Assembly (NCBI RefSeq): GCF_021278965.1
Contig: NZ_CP065589.1
Coordinates: forward strand, 1,989,001 to 2,053,000
Reading direction: 5' to 3'
DNA: 64,000 bases
Origin: Chryseobacterium capnotolerans
GTDB lineage: Bacteria > Bacteroidota > Bacteroidia > Flavobacteriales > Weeksellaceae
Position numbers and translations under genes: made by a program. The notes under the pieces were generated by a model. The model made no database searches and had not been told where the DNA came from. It worked only from the letters and a program-made list of their open reading frames with translations. This document shows positions 1 through 7,478 of the stretch, one piece after another (the first letter of the stretch is position 1; each line of letters begins with the position of its first letter).

Positions 1-208
1 GTTGGAGTTTGCCAACAGTCTTGCTACCTCATTCGGCAATTTGGGAGTCACGTTAGGAACGACTATTGGAGGTTGGATTATTATGAGTCAGGGAGTAGAA
101 TATACTCCATGGATAGGGTTTGTTTTTGGGATTTTAGCCTTCTTTATGATGATATTGAGAAGTGTATTGGAAAAAAGGAGAAGTGTTCTTTCAGGTTGTT
201 TAAAATAA
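1..208 (+). CDS. MFS transporter, C-terminal fragment (cut by window edge)
   Basis: This is the last part, about 68 residues, of a membrane protein whose 5' part lies outside the window. It has two hydrophobic stretches (GVTLGTTIGGWIIM and IGFVFGILAFFMMIL) separated by a short loop, and it ends in a basic tail. The motif NLGVTLGTTIGG resembles the penultimate helix of drug/proton antiporters of the major facilitator superfamily. The substrate cannot be told from this piece. Confidence 0.6.
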   Translation, partial: LEFANSLATSFGNLGVTLGTTIGGWIIMSQGVEYTPWIGFVFGILAFFMMILRSVLEKRRSVLSGCLK

Positions 209-242
209 ATGTAACAAATTTTATTACATTAAAATAATTCCG

Positions 243-250
243 TATCTTTG
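243..250 (+). promoter_or_regulatory. Putative -7 element (TATCTTTG) of the DsbA-like gene
   Basis: TATCTTTG fits the Bacteroidota -7 consensus TAnnTTTG and lies 36 nt before the ATG at 287. No TTG is seen at the usual 17-23 bp upstream, so only the -7 half is supported. A second TATCTTTG at 1206-1213 precedes the nucleosidase gene in the same way. Confidence 0.4.
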
Positions 251-286
251 ATCTATTAAATTTGAATTAAAATTAAATACAATACA

Positions 287-988
287 ATGAAAATAGAAAT
301 ATGGTCGGATGTGATGTGTCCGTTTTGCTATATAGGGAAAAATAATTTTGAAAAGGCTTTAGAAAAATTACCATTTAAAGATGAGGTAGAAGTAGAGTGG
401 AAGAGTTTTCAGCTTGATCCGACTTTAGATTCCGACAAAACTCAGAATACTCTTCAGTATTTTAGAGAGAAAAAAGGAGTTCAGGAGGCTCAGGCATCCC
501 AAATGTTAAGCCAGGTGACCCAGATGGGAAAAGGAGCCGGTATTGACTTTGATTTTGAAAAAGCGCTTATCACCAATACTTTTAGTGCTCACAGACTTCT
601 TCATTTGGCTAAAAAACATAATAAATCAAATGAAATGGAAGAAGCCTTATTTATTGCTCATTTTATTGATGGCAAAAATGTGGGTGACCCAGAAGTATTG
701 ATTTCCCTTGCTGAAAACTTAGGTATTGATAAAGAAGAAGCTAGAGAAGCTGTAACTTCTGACCAGCTTGACTACGAAGTGAACCAGGATATTATGGAAG
801 CAAGAAATAACGGTGTTTCCGGAGTTCCTTTCTTTGTCCTGAACGGGAAATATGCGGTTTCAGGAGCACAGCCTGTAGAAGTGTTTGAAAATGCATTACA
901 ACAGACTTATAAAGAGACGGTAAGTCATTTCAAAGATCTCTCAGGAGGCAACGGCGCTTCCTGTGATGCTGACGGATGCAGCATTTAA
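287..988 (+). CDS. DsbA-family oxidoreductase (FrnE-like)
   Basis: A 233-residue thioredoxin-fold protein with the active-site motif C11-P-F-C14 right after the first beta strand (MKIEIWSDVMCPFCYIG). A long helical insertion follows, and the cis-proline loop is visible as GVSGVPFFVLNGKYAVSGAQ near residue 180. This order is typical of the cytosolic FrnE/2-hydroxychromene isomerase-like branch of DsbA proteins, which handle dithiol exchange. There is no signal peptide, so it probably acts in the cytoplasm. The C-terminus carries two more cysteines (ASCDADGCSI) that could form an additional redox pair. It stands alone, with its own promoter element and a terminator at 995. Confidence 0.85.
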   Translation: MKIEIWSDVMCPFCYIGKNNFEKALEKLPFKDEVEVEWKSFQLDPTLDSDKTQNTLQYFREKKGVQEAQASQMLSQVTQMGKGAGIDFDFEKALITNTFSAHRLLHLAKKHNKSNEMEEALFIAHFIDGKNVGDPEVLISLAENLGIDKEEAREAVTSDQLDYEVNQDIMEARNNGVSGVPFFVLNGKYAVSGAQPVEVFENALQQTYKETVSHFKDLSGGNGASCDADGCSI

Positions 989-994
989 TAATTT

Positions 995-1027
995 AACCCC
1001 AGGCTATTTTAGTTTGGGGTTTTATTT
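995..1027 (+). terminator. Rho-independent terminator after the DsbA-like gene
   Basis: AACCCCA (995-1001) pairs with TGGGGTT (1015-1021) and is followed by a T-rich run. It begins 7 nt after the stop codon of the DsbA-like gene. Confidence 0.7.
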
Positions 1028-1240
1028 TAATATATAAATTATTCGCTAATTATCTTTATAAAGCTGTATTTACTACAAATCCGAATCTTTTATTCAAACA
1101 GCAAATTAAGATTATTTTGTAGCGTTATCCGTGAAATTAGTATTTAAAAAGTTTCTAAAAGTTGATTGAAATTGTTAACGCAATCCAAATACCATAAAAC
1201 TCTTGTATCTTTGTAATACAGTATAAATCTATATTCTTCA

Positions 1241-1822
1241 ATGATAAAAATTAGTAATGAACATCATTATCCTATTGCAGATACTCTATTTGTTTTTGCA
1301 CTGGATTCTGAAGCAGGGACAGTATTTGATGATAAGAATAAATTAATAACAGGAATAGGGAAGGTAAATGCAGCCATTGAGCTTACCAAAGAAATTCATA
1401 CCAGAAAACCGAAATTAATTGTCAATCTGGGTTCAGCAGGAAGCAAAGGATTTCAGAAAGGTGAAGTGGTTTGCTGCACAAAATTCATCCAGCGGGATAT
1501 GGATGTAAGAGGCCTTGGATTTAAAATGTATGAAACTCCATTATCCGGAGTCCCACCCGTTTTGGAATATGGTTTGAAAATGGACACTTTACAAGAAGGA
1601 ATCTGTGGGAGTGGAGACAGTTTTGAAATGAATCACTCAGAAACTGACTATAATATTGTAGATATGGAAGCTTATCCTTTAGCCTTGATTGCACAAAAAG
1701 AAAATATTCCGTTTCTATGCCTAAAATACATTTCAGATGATGCGGGAAGTGACGCTGCAGAGGATTGGAGTGTACAGGTACATCTGGCTTCTGAAGCATT
1801 CAAAAAAATATTATTTTCATAA
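1241..1822 (+). CDS. Nucleosidase / phosphorylase-superfamily protein (MTA/SAH nucleosidase-like)
   Basis: A 193-residue protein of the PNP/UDP phosphorylase superfamily. Seen in the sequence: an acidic start (FALDSEAG), the glycine-rich strand ending TGIGKVNAA, IVNLGSAG, and the signature VDMEAYPLALIAQ near residues 137-149. In nucleosidases of this family the glutamate of the MEAY/MEA motif binds the ribose, and a later aspartate is the acid for N-glycosidic cleavage (here probably the YISDDAGSDAAEDW stretch). The protein is shorter than E. coli Pfs. The likely role is hydrolysis of methylthioadenosine, S-adenosylhomocysteine or a related nucleoside. It lies 13 nt before a GNAT gene and is probably cotranscribed with it. 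Confidence 0.75.
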   Translation: MIKISNEHHYPIADTLFVFALDSEAGTVFDDKNKLITGIGKVNAAIELTKEIHTRKPKLIVNLGSAGSKGFQKGEVVCCTKFIQRDMDVRGLGFKMYETPLSGVPPVLEYGLKMDTLQEGICGSGDSFEMNHSETDYNIVDMEAYPLALIAQKENIPFLCLKYISDDAGSDAAEDWSVQVHLASEAFKKILFS

Positions 1823-1835
1823 AACTTATATAAAA

Positions 1836-2354
1836 ATGGCATCTATTATCATTAACAAAGCATCTGCTGAAGATACAGATAGTATACAGAAACTGGCTAT
1901 TCAGACATTTTCTGAAACCTTTGCAAAAGACAATACGGAAGAAGCCATGGAGAAATACCTGAAAGAAAGTTTCAATACAGAAAAGGTGAAATCCGAAATC
2001 AATAATCCTGATTCTCATTTCTATATTGCATGGGAAGAAGATAATCCGGTAGGGTATTTGAAAGTTAATGGTGGTAAAGCGCAGACTGAACTACAGGATG
2101 AAACCAGCCTTGAAATTGAAAGAATCTATGTAAAGAAAAGCCATCACGGTCAAAAAGTAGGGCAGCTTCTCTATGATCAGGCTTTGAAAATAGCTTATCA
2201 GTTCAATAAATCATATTTGTGGCTGGGTGTCTGGGAAGAAAATCTGAGAGCTTTAAATTTTTACAGAAAGAATGGTTTCATAGAGTTTGATAAGCATATT
2301 TTCAGACTTGGAGATGAGGAGCAGACAGATCTGATGATGAAGAAAATTCTGTAG
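1836..2354 (+). CDS. GNAT-family N-acetyltransferase
   Basis: The ATG at 1836 gives a 172-residue protein that starts just after the nucleosidase stop; an upstream in-frame start at 1737 would lie inside that gene and is less likely. The acetyl-CoA binding motif is clear: LEIERIYVKKSHHGQKVGQLLYDQALKIA (about residues 87-115), followed by LGVWEENLRALNFYRKNGF, the usual motif B of Gcn5-related acetyltransferases. The closest type is the small-molecule acetyltransferase group (PaiA-like). The substrate is unknown. Confidence 0.85.
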   Translation: MASIIINKASAEDTDSIQKLAIQTFSETFAKDNTEEAMEKYLKESFNTEKVKSEINNPDSHFYIAWEEDNPVGYLKVNGGKAQTELQDETSLEIERIYVKKSHHGQKVGQLLYDQALKIAYQFNKSYLWLGVWEENLRALNFYRKNGFIEFDKHIFRLGDEEQTDLMMKKIL

Positions 2355-2426
2355 TAAAATGATCTCAAAGTATTCATGGAAATGAATTATTTGCTCACAG
2401 GTTTTGGAGATTTCGCAGATTTTTAA

Positions 2427-2468
2427 TTGCCACTAATTCACGAATTATTTTTAGAGCATTTGTGGCAA
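2427..2468. repeat. Small inverted repeat (TTGCCAC ... GTGGCAA)
   Basis: TTGCCAC at 2427-2433 pairs with GTGGCAA at 2462-2468, with a loop that includes CTAATTCACGAATT. It lies between the GNAT gene and the Crp-type regulator and looks like an intergenic palindrome. It has no T tract, so it is not a convincing terminator. Confidence 0.5.
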
Positions 2469-2545
2469 AAAAGAAGGGCCACTTTTACTAAAATTTTGAT
2501 TTTCCTGTACCTTAAAGAAAAGCCTATCTTAGTGTTATCGATACA

Positions 2546-3130
2546 ATGAACAATTCAGAATTCTTAAAACAAGTCAATACTTATTATCCGTTATCAGAGG
2601 AAACGATTACAGCCTTATTGGATATCTGTATTGAAGAACAATACAAAAAGAATGAACTTCTTCTGGAAGCCGGAAATATGGCCAGGTATTACTATTTTAT
2701 TAAATCCGGTTTGATAGGATATTATACAATAGATGAAGACGGGAACTACATTTACAAGATTTTTTTTGAAGAGAACAGCTTTGTGGCTTCTACTTCTGCT
2801 ATTATTAAAAATGAACCTAGTGAGTTCAGTATCATTGCGCTTGAAGACTGCTCAGTCATTAAATATCCGGTAAAAGCTTTTCGGGAATTATTAGAAAAGC
2901 ACCATGATCTGGCCCTGTTTCATCTCCGATATCTTGAAAAAAACTGGGTAGTAAAGAAAGAGCCTCTCGAAGTTTCCTTAAAATTTGAAACAGCCAAACA
3001 AAGGTATTTGTCATTGCTTGATCATAAACCTTTACATGATCGTTTAAAACAGCATCATATTGCATCTTATCTGGGGATTACTCCCACTCAGCTTAGCCGG
3101 ATCAAAAAGGATCTCAACAAATTATCTTAA
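2546..3130 (+). CDS. Crp/Fnr-family transcriptional regulator
   Basis: A 194-residue protein with an N-terminal cyclic-nucleotide-binding-like beta barrel (KNELLLEAGNMARYYYFIKSGLIGYYTIDEDGNYIYKIFFEENSFV, about residues 34-80) and a C-terminal helix-turn-helix (HHIASYLGITPTQLSRIKKDLNKL). The glycine and arginine phosphate-binding motif of true CRP is absent, as in most of the short Bacteroidota Crp-like proteins, so cAMP binding is doubtful. It is a single gene and no target is evident. Two relatives lie at 18212 and 49210. Confidence 0.85.
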   Translation: MNNSEFLKQVNTYYPLSEETITALLDICIEEQYKKNELLLEAGNMARYYYFIKSGLIGYYTIDEDGNYIYKIFFEENSFVASTSAIIKNEPSEFSIIALEDCSVIKYPVKAFRELLEKHHDLALFHLRYLEKNWVVKKEPLEVSLKFETAKQRYLSLLDHKPLHDRLKQHHIASYLGITPTQLSRIKKDLNKLS

Positions 3131-3272
3131 AGTTTTTTCTATATTATTTATTAGCACTCTAGTTTTTCATAATTAATTTATTTTTCGTGTAAATTTTACT
3201 AAATTTACAATAATTCTCAGTATAGAGAATTAATTGAAAAATCACAGAAAACCAATCAACATTCTATTAACT

Positions 3273-4247
3273 ATGAAACTTCATCACACTTATTTCTATC
3301 ATCCGGAAAATGCGGAAACAAATCAATTCGTCATCGAACAATTTGAACAGCAAAATGTATCTATGCAGAAGATCCAGAATGCACTGGGACGCAACAATCG
3401 TTTTGTTGTAACTGAAGAGTCTGAAGAGACAACACTTTCTATGGGAATTGAAGCGGCAAAAGGAGTGCTCAGGGAAAGTAATATTTCCATTTTGGATATT
3501 GATATTATCGTATTTGTAACCAGTACTTCAGAACACCTTATACCTTGTGATGCTATTAAAATACATCAGGCATTAGGAGGGAAACCTAATACTTTATGTT
3601 ATGATATCAATGTCAATTGTATCGGGGCCTTTGTAGCTCTGGATCAGGTTTCAAAATATCTTGAAGGCTCTTTCACTGCTCAGAAAGCACTTGTTGTATG
3701 TTCAGAAAAGCTATCCAGAATATTAGATCCTAAAAATCCGATCACCGCATTTTGTTTTTCAGATTCTTCTTTTACTTTTATTGTAGAGAAAGATGATTCT
3801 TCTTCAGGATTACTGGATGTTCTGTATCATACGGACAGTAGTGTTTGCAATACAGTCTTGTTTCCTCCTGAAGGATATTCATGTTATAACCCGAATGATG
3901 TCACTTTATGGGATAGTAGCTTCGACGGAAGTGGCAGTGTCAATTTTGCATTAGATGATATGGAAGAATTTTTAGAGCATAATGATTTAAATATAGAAAA
4001 AATTGATCTGTTTTTATTTTCTCAATTTTCATTAAAGAATATTAATACTATTTGTGAGCACTTTAATTTACCTCCGGAAAAGATTCCGTTCTATTCAAGA
4101 GAAGTAGGGTATACCGGCTCTTCAAGCCCTTTTCTGGCATTACATCAATATCAGCAGAAGGTAAGAAAGCTCAAAAGAGGGGAGCATATTCTGATATGGA
4201 CACTGGGAGCAGGCTATCAGGCAGGATTAATGCTTTGGAAATACTGA
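3273..4247 (+). CDS. KAS III (FabH)-like ketoacyl synthase with an altered active site
   Basis: The ATG at 3273 gives 324 residues; a TTG at 3234 would add 13 residues of non-conserved sequence. The thiolase fold is clear: DIDIIVFVTSTSEHLIPCDA, the catalytic-cysteine motif DINVNCIGAFVALDQV, and the late motif EVGYTGSSSPFLAL. Compared with FabH, the catalytic cysteine is present. The histidine motif (HQAN) is replaced by FSQFS, and the asparagine of the GNTSAAS motif is replaced by tyrosine (GYTGSSS). Decarboxylating condensation of malonyl-ACP normally needs all three residues, so this protein may instead transfer or hydrolyse an acyl group. It has no adjacent fatty-acid or pigment genes. It is a family member with confidence, but its function is open. 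Confidence 0.75.
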   Translation: MKLHHTYFYHPENAETNQFVIEQFEQQNVSMQKIQNALGRNNRFVVTEESEETTLSMGIEAAKGVLRESNISILDIDIIVFVTSTSEHLIPCDAIKIHQALGGKPNTLCYDINVNCIGAFVALDQVSKYLEGSFTAQKALVVCSEKLSRILDPKNPITAFCFSDSSFTFIVEKDDSSSGLLDVLYHTDSSVCNTVLFPPEGYSCYNPNDVTLWDSSFDGSGSVNFALDDMEEFLEHNDLNIEKIDLFLFSQFSLKNINTICEHFNLPPEKIPFYSREVGYTGSSSPFLALHQYQQKVRKLKRGEHILIWTLGAGYQAGLMLWKY

Positions 4248-4282
4248 TACTTTTAAGAGTATAAAAAATAAATTAACATAAG

Positions 4283-4305
4283 CTTCAACATTTGTTGAGG
4301 TTTTT
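4283..4305 (+). terminator. Probable terminator after the KAS III-like gene
   Basis: CTTCAAC (4283-4289) pairs with GTTGAGG (4294-4300) with one G-T pair, followed by TTTTT. It lies 36 nt after the stop at 4247. Confidence 0.55.
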
Positions 4306-4425
4306 CAGTTTTTTCCATTGCACCTTTGTATTGTCATAAGATCATAGATATATTAAGTTTTAATTCTTACATTTAGATGAGATGTACTTCATGATCTGCT
4401 TCTATTAATTAAATATCGTTAAAGC

Positions 4426-5235
4426 ATGAAAAAGTTAATCAACATTGTTGTTGTTCTTACCTCCTTTGCACAGTTTTCTGCACAAAAAATTATTCATCAG
4501 GAAGTTTTCAGTCCCAAAATGAATAAAAAGATCAAAACCATTATCATCACTCCCAACCTGCAGCCCAATACAACATATCCATCCGTATATATTCTTCATG
4601 GTTTCAGTGGCAATCCTGACAGGATTATCAAAGAAGATATTCCCGATATTGTTAAGAAAGCCCAGGAGTATAAAACCATTTATGTACTGCCTGATGGAAA
4701 TTACAGTTCATGGTATGTAGACAGTCCAATTGTAAAAGATTCCCAATATCAAACCTTTATCGGGAAAGAGCTCGTTGAGTTTATCGATAAAAATTATCCG
4801 GTAAAAGCCGATAAAAAGTTCAGAGGAATCCTTGGATGGAGTATGGGAGGCTATGGAGCTACTAATATTGGAGTAACTTATAATAAAACATTCGGAATTG
4901 TAGGAAGTTCTTGTGGTGCTTTAGACTTTAATTCGTTTGGGGAAGGATATACCAAGTATATGGTGAATAAAGTACTGGGGCCTTTAGAATCAATGAATTC
5001 CAACTTCCTTACAGATAGTAAAATAAAGATAATGGCTACAGCTGGTCAACGTTACATTTTCGATTGTGGAACGGAAGATGTTCAGATGATCGGGCAAAAT
5101 AGAAAGTTCCATACAAAACTTACTGAGCAAAGGATACAACACCTTTATATAGAATCTTTAGGAGCTCATGATACGCAGTATTGGAGTCGTTCACTTTCTG
5201 AGCAGTTAACCTTATTCGACAAATACTTTAGATAG
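4426..5235 (+). CDS. Secreted alpha/beta-hydrolase, esterase D (Esterase_PHB/putative esterase) type
   Basis: A 269-residue protein that starts with a signal peptide (MKKLINIVVVLTSFAQFSAQ, cleavage after about residue 20). The esterase family core is visible: YPSVYILHGFSGN (oxyanion region), the nucleophile elbow GWSMGGYGATN with the serine near residue 140, and a late histidine in SLGAHDTQYW that would complete the triad. This resembles the S-formylglutathione hydrolase/antigen 85/feruloyl esterase group. Export suggests cleavage of an extracellular or periplasmic ester. It is transcribed alone and ends at a terminator shared with the convergent MocR gene. Confidence 0.8.
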   Translation: MKKLINIVVVLTSFAQFSAQKIIHQEVFSPKMNKKIKTIIITPNLQPNTTYPSVYILHGFSGNPDRIIKEDIPDIVKKAQEYKTIYVLPDGNYSSWYVDSPIVKDSQYQTFIGKELVEFIDKNYPVKADKKFRGILGWSMGGYGATNIGVTYNKTFGIVGSSCGALDFNSFGEGYTKYMVNKVLGPLESMNSNFLTDSKIKIMATAGQRYIFDCGTEDVQMIGQNRKFHTKLTEQRIQHLYIESLGAHDTQYWSRSLSEQLTLFDKYFR

Positions 5236-5261
5236 TATACATTGTTAAAAATCTTATTAAA

Positions 5262-5290
5262 CCCTTTCTAAAAATTATTCTTAGAAGGGG
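5262..5290. terminator. Bidirectional terminator between convergent genes
   Basis: CCCTTTCTAA (5262-5271) pairs with TTAGAAGGGG (5281-5290) with one bulge, and T or A runs flank it. It separates the esterase (+) and the MocR gene (-). Confidence 0.55.
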
Positions 5291-5300
5291 ATTTACCTTT

Positions 5301-6788
5301 TTATCTAAAATCCTTAGTATTCTTGGAAAGAACCTCAATACTCTTTTCCATTTCATCAAAATTTAAATCACCAAAACCTAACCGCATCGCAATAAGATTC
5401 TTATTCTGATAAAGCAAAGTTTTCGGGATGAAAAGATTATCCTGGGCACATTTCCGGCTCAATTGCATCAGATTAATGGGGATATTCCATTCCATCCAGA
5501 CGGCAAGGCCACCGGAAGGTTTTTCAAATCTGATAATGTCACCAAGATTTTCTTTAAGCAGAATACTGAAATGATCTCGTCTTTCCTGATATACTTTTAA
5601 AGATTTTTTCAGATAACGGTTAATTTCACCTTCTTCAATCATTTCACCCAGTGTTCTTTCCATCAAAATATCTCCTTGGCGGTCAATAATTCCGAGATAC
5701 TTTCTCATTTCCACCATCAGATTTTCAGGAGCTACTATAAATCCGGTTCTGAATCCGGGCGCTAATGATTTCCCGAAAGATCCTATATAGATGACCATTC
5801 CATTCGTATCGGCACTGGCCAGTGGCAAAATTGGACTTTTATCATAATGGAATTCATAATCGTAGTCATCTTCAAGAATAATAAATCCGTATTCATTGGC
5901 TAACTCCAGCAATTCCAACCTTCTCTGTGCACTTAAAGCTACGGTTGTAGGATAGTGATGGTGTGGAGTGAGGTAGAGCATTCTTATTTTCTGTTTTTTA
6001 CAAGCTTCCCGGACGCTTTCTACGATAATTCCGTCTTCATCAATCGGAAGAGTAACAATATTGACTCCAGCCTTCTGGAAAATCATATTCACAGAAAAAT
6101 AACTTAGATCTCCGACCAATACCGTGTCTCCTAAGGACAATAGGATTTCAGAAACAATATATATACTCATTTCCGTACTTCGGGTGATCAGAAGGTTGTT
6201 TTTAGAAATAGGCAATCCGCGGGATAGATTAAGATATTGTGATAAATGTTCCTTAAAAAACTCACTTCCATCATGGTTGTAGTGGCCAAATGCTTTCTGA
6301 TTGGATTTACGCTTAAGGATAGAGCTGTAGAACCTGGAATGCTGTCCGATCTGGGTAAGTCTGATATCCGGAACCCCATCATTAAAAACATATTCACAAT
6401 CCGAATGTTCAAAAGGATTATCTAAAATGTTAGAGGTTTTAAAAGTAAACCCGGTCGCCTTAGGGTAGTTTTGAAGGTTGTTTTCTTTAAAATCCTTCAC
6501 TTTTACAGGTTTTTCCTGATCTTTCCCAATCACAAAAGTTCCTTTGTTCGGAAAACTTTCCACCCAGCCCTGTGCAGAAAGTTCATCATATACTGCTACT
6601 GCCGTATTCCGGTGTACTTCCAGTATTTCACTGAACGCTCTGGTTCCCGGAAGTTTGGTTCCAAAAGGTAAAAAACCTCTTTGGATGGAATTCACCAATT
6701 GATTGGCTATTTGTAAATAGATAGAAGTTTCTGATTTTCTATCTATTTTAATAAAACTTTGGTAAGGAATCTTAACCGGACTATCCAT
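5301..6788 (-). CDS. MocR-type regulator: GntR helix-turn-helix fused to a class I aminotransferase domain
   Basis: A 495-residue protein. Residues 20-90 form a GntR winged helix (IYLQIANQLVNSIQRGFLPFGTKLPGTRAFSEILEVHRNTAVAVYDELSAQGWVESFPNKGTFV). The remainder is a fold-type I PLP-binding domain, with YLTPHHHYP, EDDYDYEF, and the PLP-lysine region YIGSFGKSLAPGFRTGF. MocR proteins are regulators that sense PLP or an amino compound and usually control the divergently transcribed neighbour. Here that neighbour is the biotin operon beginning at 6855, only 66 nt away, so control of biotin genes is possible. This is inference: no second target is visible and no operator was proven. Confidence 0.9.
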   Translation of the reverse strand: MDSPVKIPYQSFIKIDRKSETSIYLQIANQLVNSIQRGFLPFGTKLPGTRAFSEILEVHRNTAVAVYDELSAQGWVESFPNKGTFVIGKDQEKPVKVKDFKENNLQNYPKATGFTFKTSNILDNPFEHSDCEYVFNDGVPDIRLTQIGQHSRFYSSILKRKSNQKAFGHYNHDGSEFFKEHLSQYLNLSRGLPISKNNLLITRSTEMSIYIVSEILLSLGDTVLVGDLSYFSVNMIFQKAGVNIVTLPIDEDGIIVESVREACKKQKIRMLYLTPHHHYPTTVALSAQRRLELLELANEYGFIILEDDYDYEFHYDKSPILPLASADTNGMVIYIGSFGKSLAPGFRTGFIVAPENLMVEMRKYLGIIDRQGDILMERTLGEMIEEGEINRYLKKSLKVYQERRDHFSILLKENLGDIIRFEKPSGGLAVWMEWNIPINLMQLSRKCAQDNLFIPKTLLYQNKNLIAMRLGFGDLNFDEMEKSIEVLSKNTKDFR

Positions 6789-6828
6789 AATGTGAAAACT
6801 GGCACTGTATAACCATCCGGCAATATAC

Positions 6829-6836
6829 TACTTTTG
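6829..6836 (+). promoter_or_regulatory. Putative -7 element of the biotin operon (TACTTTTG)
   Basis: TACTTTTG matches TAnnTTTG and ends 18 nt before the ATG at 6855. It lies in the 66-nt divergent space shared with the MocR-type regulator, which is where such a regulator would bind. No TTG was found at the usual upstream distance. Confidence 0.45.
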
Positions 6837-6854
6837 AAATCAAAATAAAAATCT

Positions 6855-7478
6855 ATGGAATTTCATCATCTGCTTAAAAGAATAGTACAGGAAGGCCGAA
6901 CCCATGCCAAATGGCTAAACACTCTGTCTTTTATGGAAAATGCCGGTGCAAGAAAAATATCGAAGTGTGAACATCCTGTGCTGGTTACTCAAATTCAGTT
7001 AAAACATGCAGCAGAAGAGCATAGACATGCCTATTACCTTAAAAAACAGATTGGAAAAATAGATCCTGAATTTTGCAAAACCTATGAAAGCAATGAGCTG
7101 CTTGCTTCTGTGGCAACCCGGCAATATTTACATTCATTAGATATCAAGGCTTGTAGATACCTTCAGGAAGTATTTGAACTTTCCAAAGAAGATCTCAAAT
7201 ATGCAGCTTATCTATTTGTTACGTATGCTATTGAAGTTCGTGCTGATGAACTTTATCCTGTTTATCAACAAATTCTTACAGAAGAATCTTCCAAAATTAT
7301 GGTAAAGTCGATTATCCTGGAAGAAGAAGGACATCTTGAAGAAATGATTAACCAGCTTAATGAATTCTCTGAAGATTGGCAGCTGCATGCAGATCATATT
7401 CTGAAAATTGAAAAAGAGCTTCATGACCAATGGATCAGTGCAATTGCTGAAGAAGTAGCACAGTTGAATTATGCTTAA
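6855..7478 (+). CDS. Ferritin-like (putative di-iron) protein heading the biotin operon
   Basis: A 207-residue, all-helical, soluble protein that I cannot assign to a named family. Its carboxylate/histidine pattern is that of a ferritin-like four-helix di-iron site: E28 (SFMENAG), E55-x-x-H58 (AAEEHRHA), E127 and E132 (AIEVRADELY), and E157-x-x-H160 (LEEEGHLEEM). The two ExxH motifs are about 100 residues apart, as in di-iron oxidases and oxygenases. Its stop overlaps the bioF start by 8 nt (7471-7478), so the two are translationally coupled. The window holds no bioC, bioH, bioW or bioI, so the source of the pimeloyl group is not encoded here. A hypothesis is that this protein takes part in making or handling the pimeloyl precursor by an oxidative step. 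Fold assignment is moderately sure; function is speculation. Confidence 0.7.
   Translation: MEFHHLLKRIVQEGRTHAKWLNTLSFMENAGARKISKCEHPVLVTQIQLKHAAEEHRHAYYLKKQIGKIDPEFCKTYESNELLASVATRQYLHSLDIKACRYLQEVFELSKEDLKYAAYLFVTYAIEVRADELYPVYQQILTEESSKIMVKSIILEEEGHLEEMINQLNEFSEDWQLHADHILKIEKELHDQWISAIAEEVAQLNYA

Noticed and set aside
3273..4247. BioZ-type synthase feeding the biotin operon
   Set aside because: It lies outside the operon beyond the MocR gene, and its histidine and asparagine for condensation are missing.
6855..7478. Ordinary ferritin or bacterioferritin
   Set aside because: Length, spacing of the ExxH motifs and operon position fit a ferritin-like enzyme better than an iron-storage subunit.
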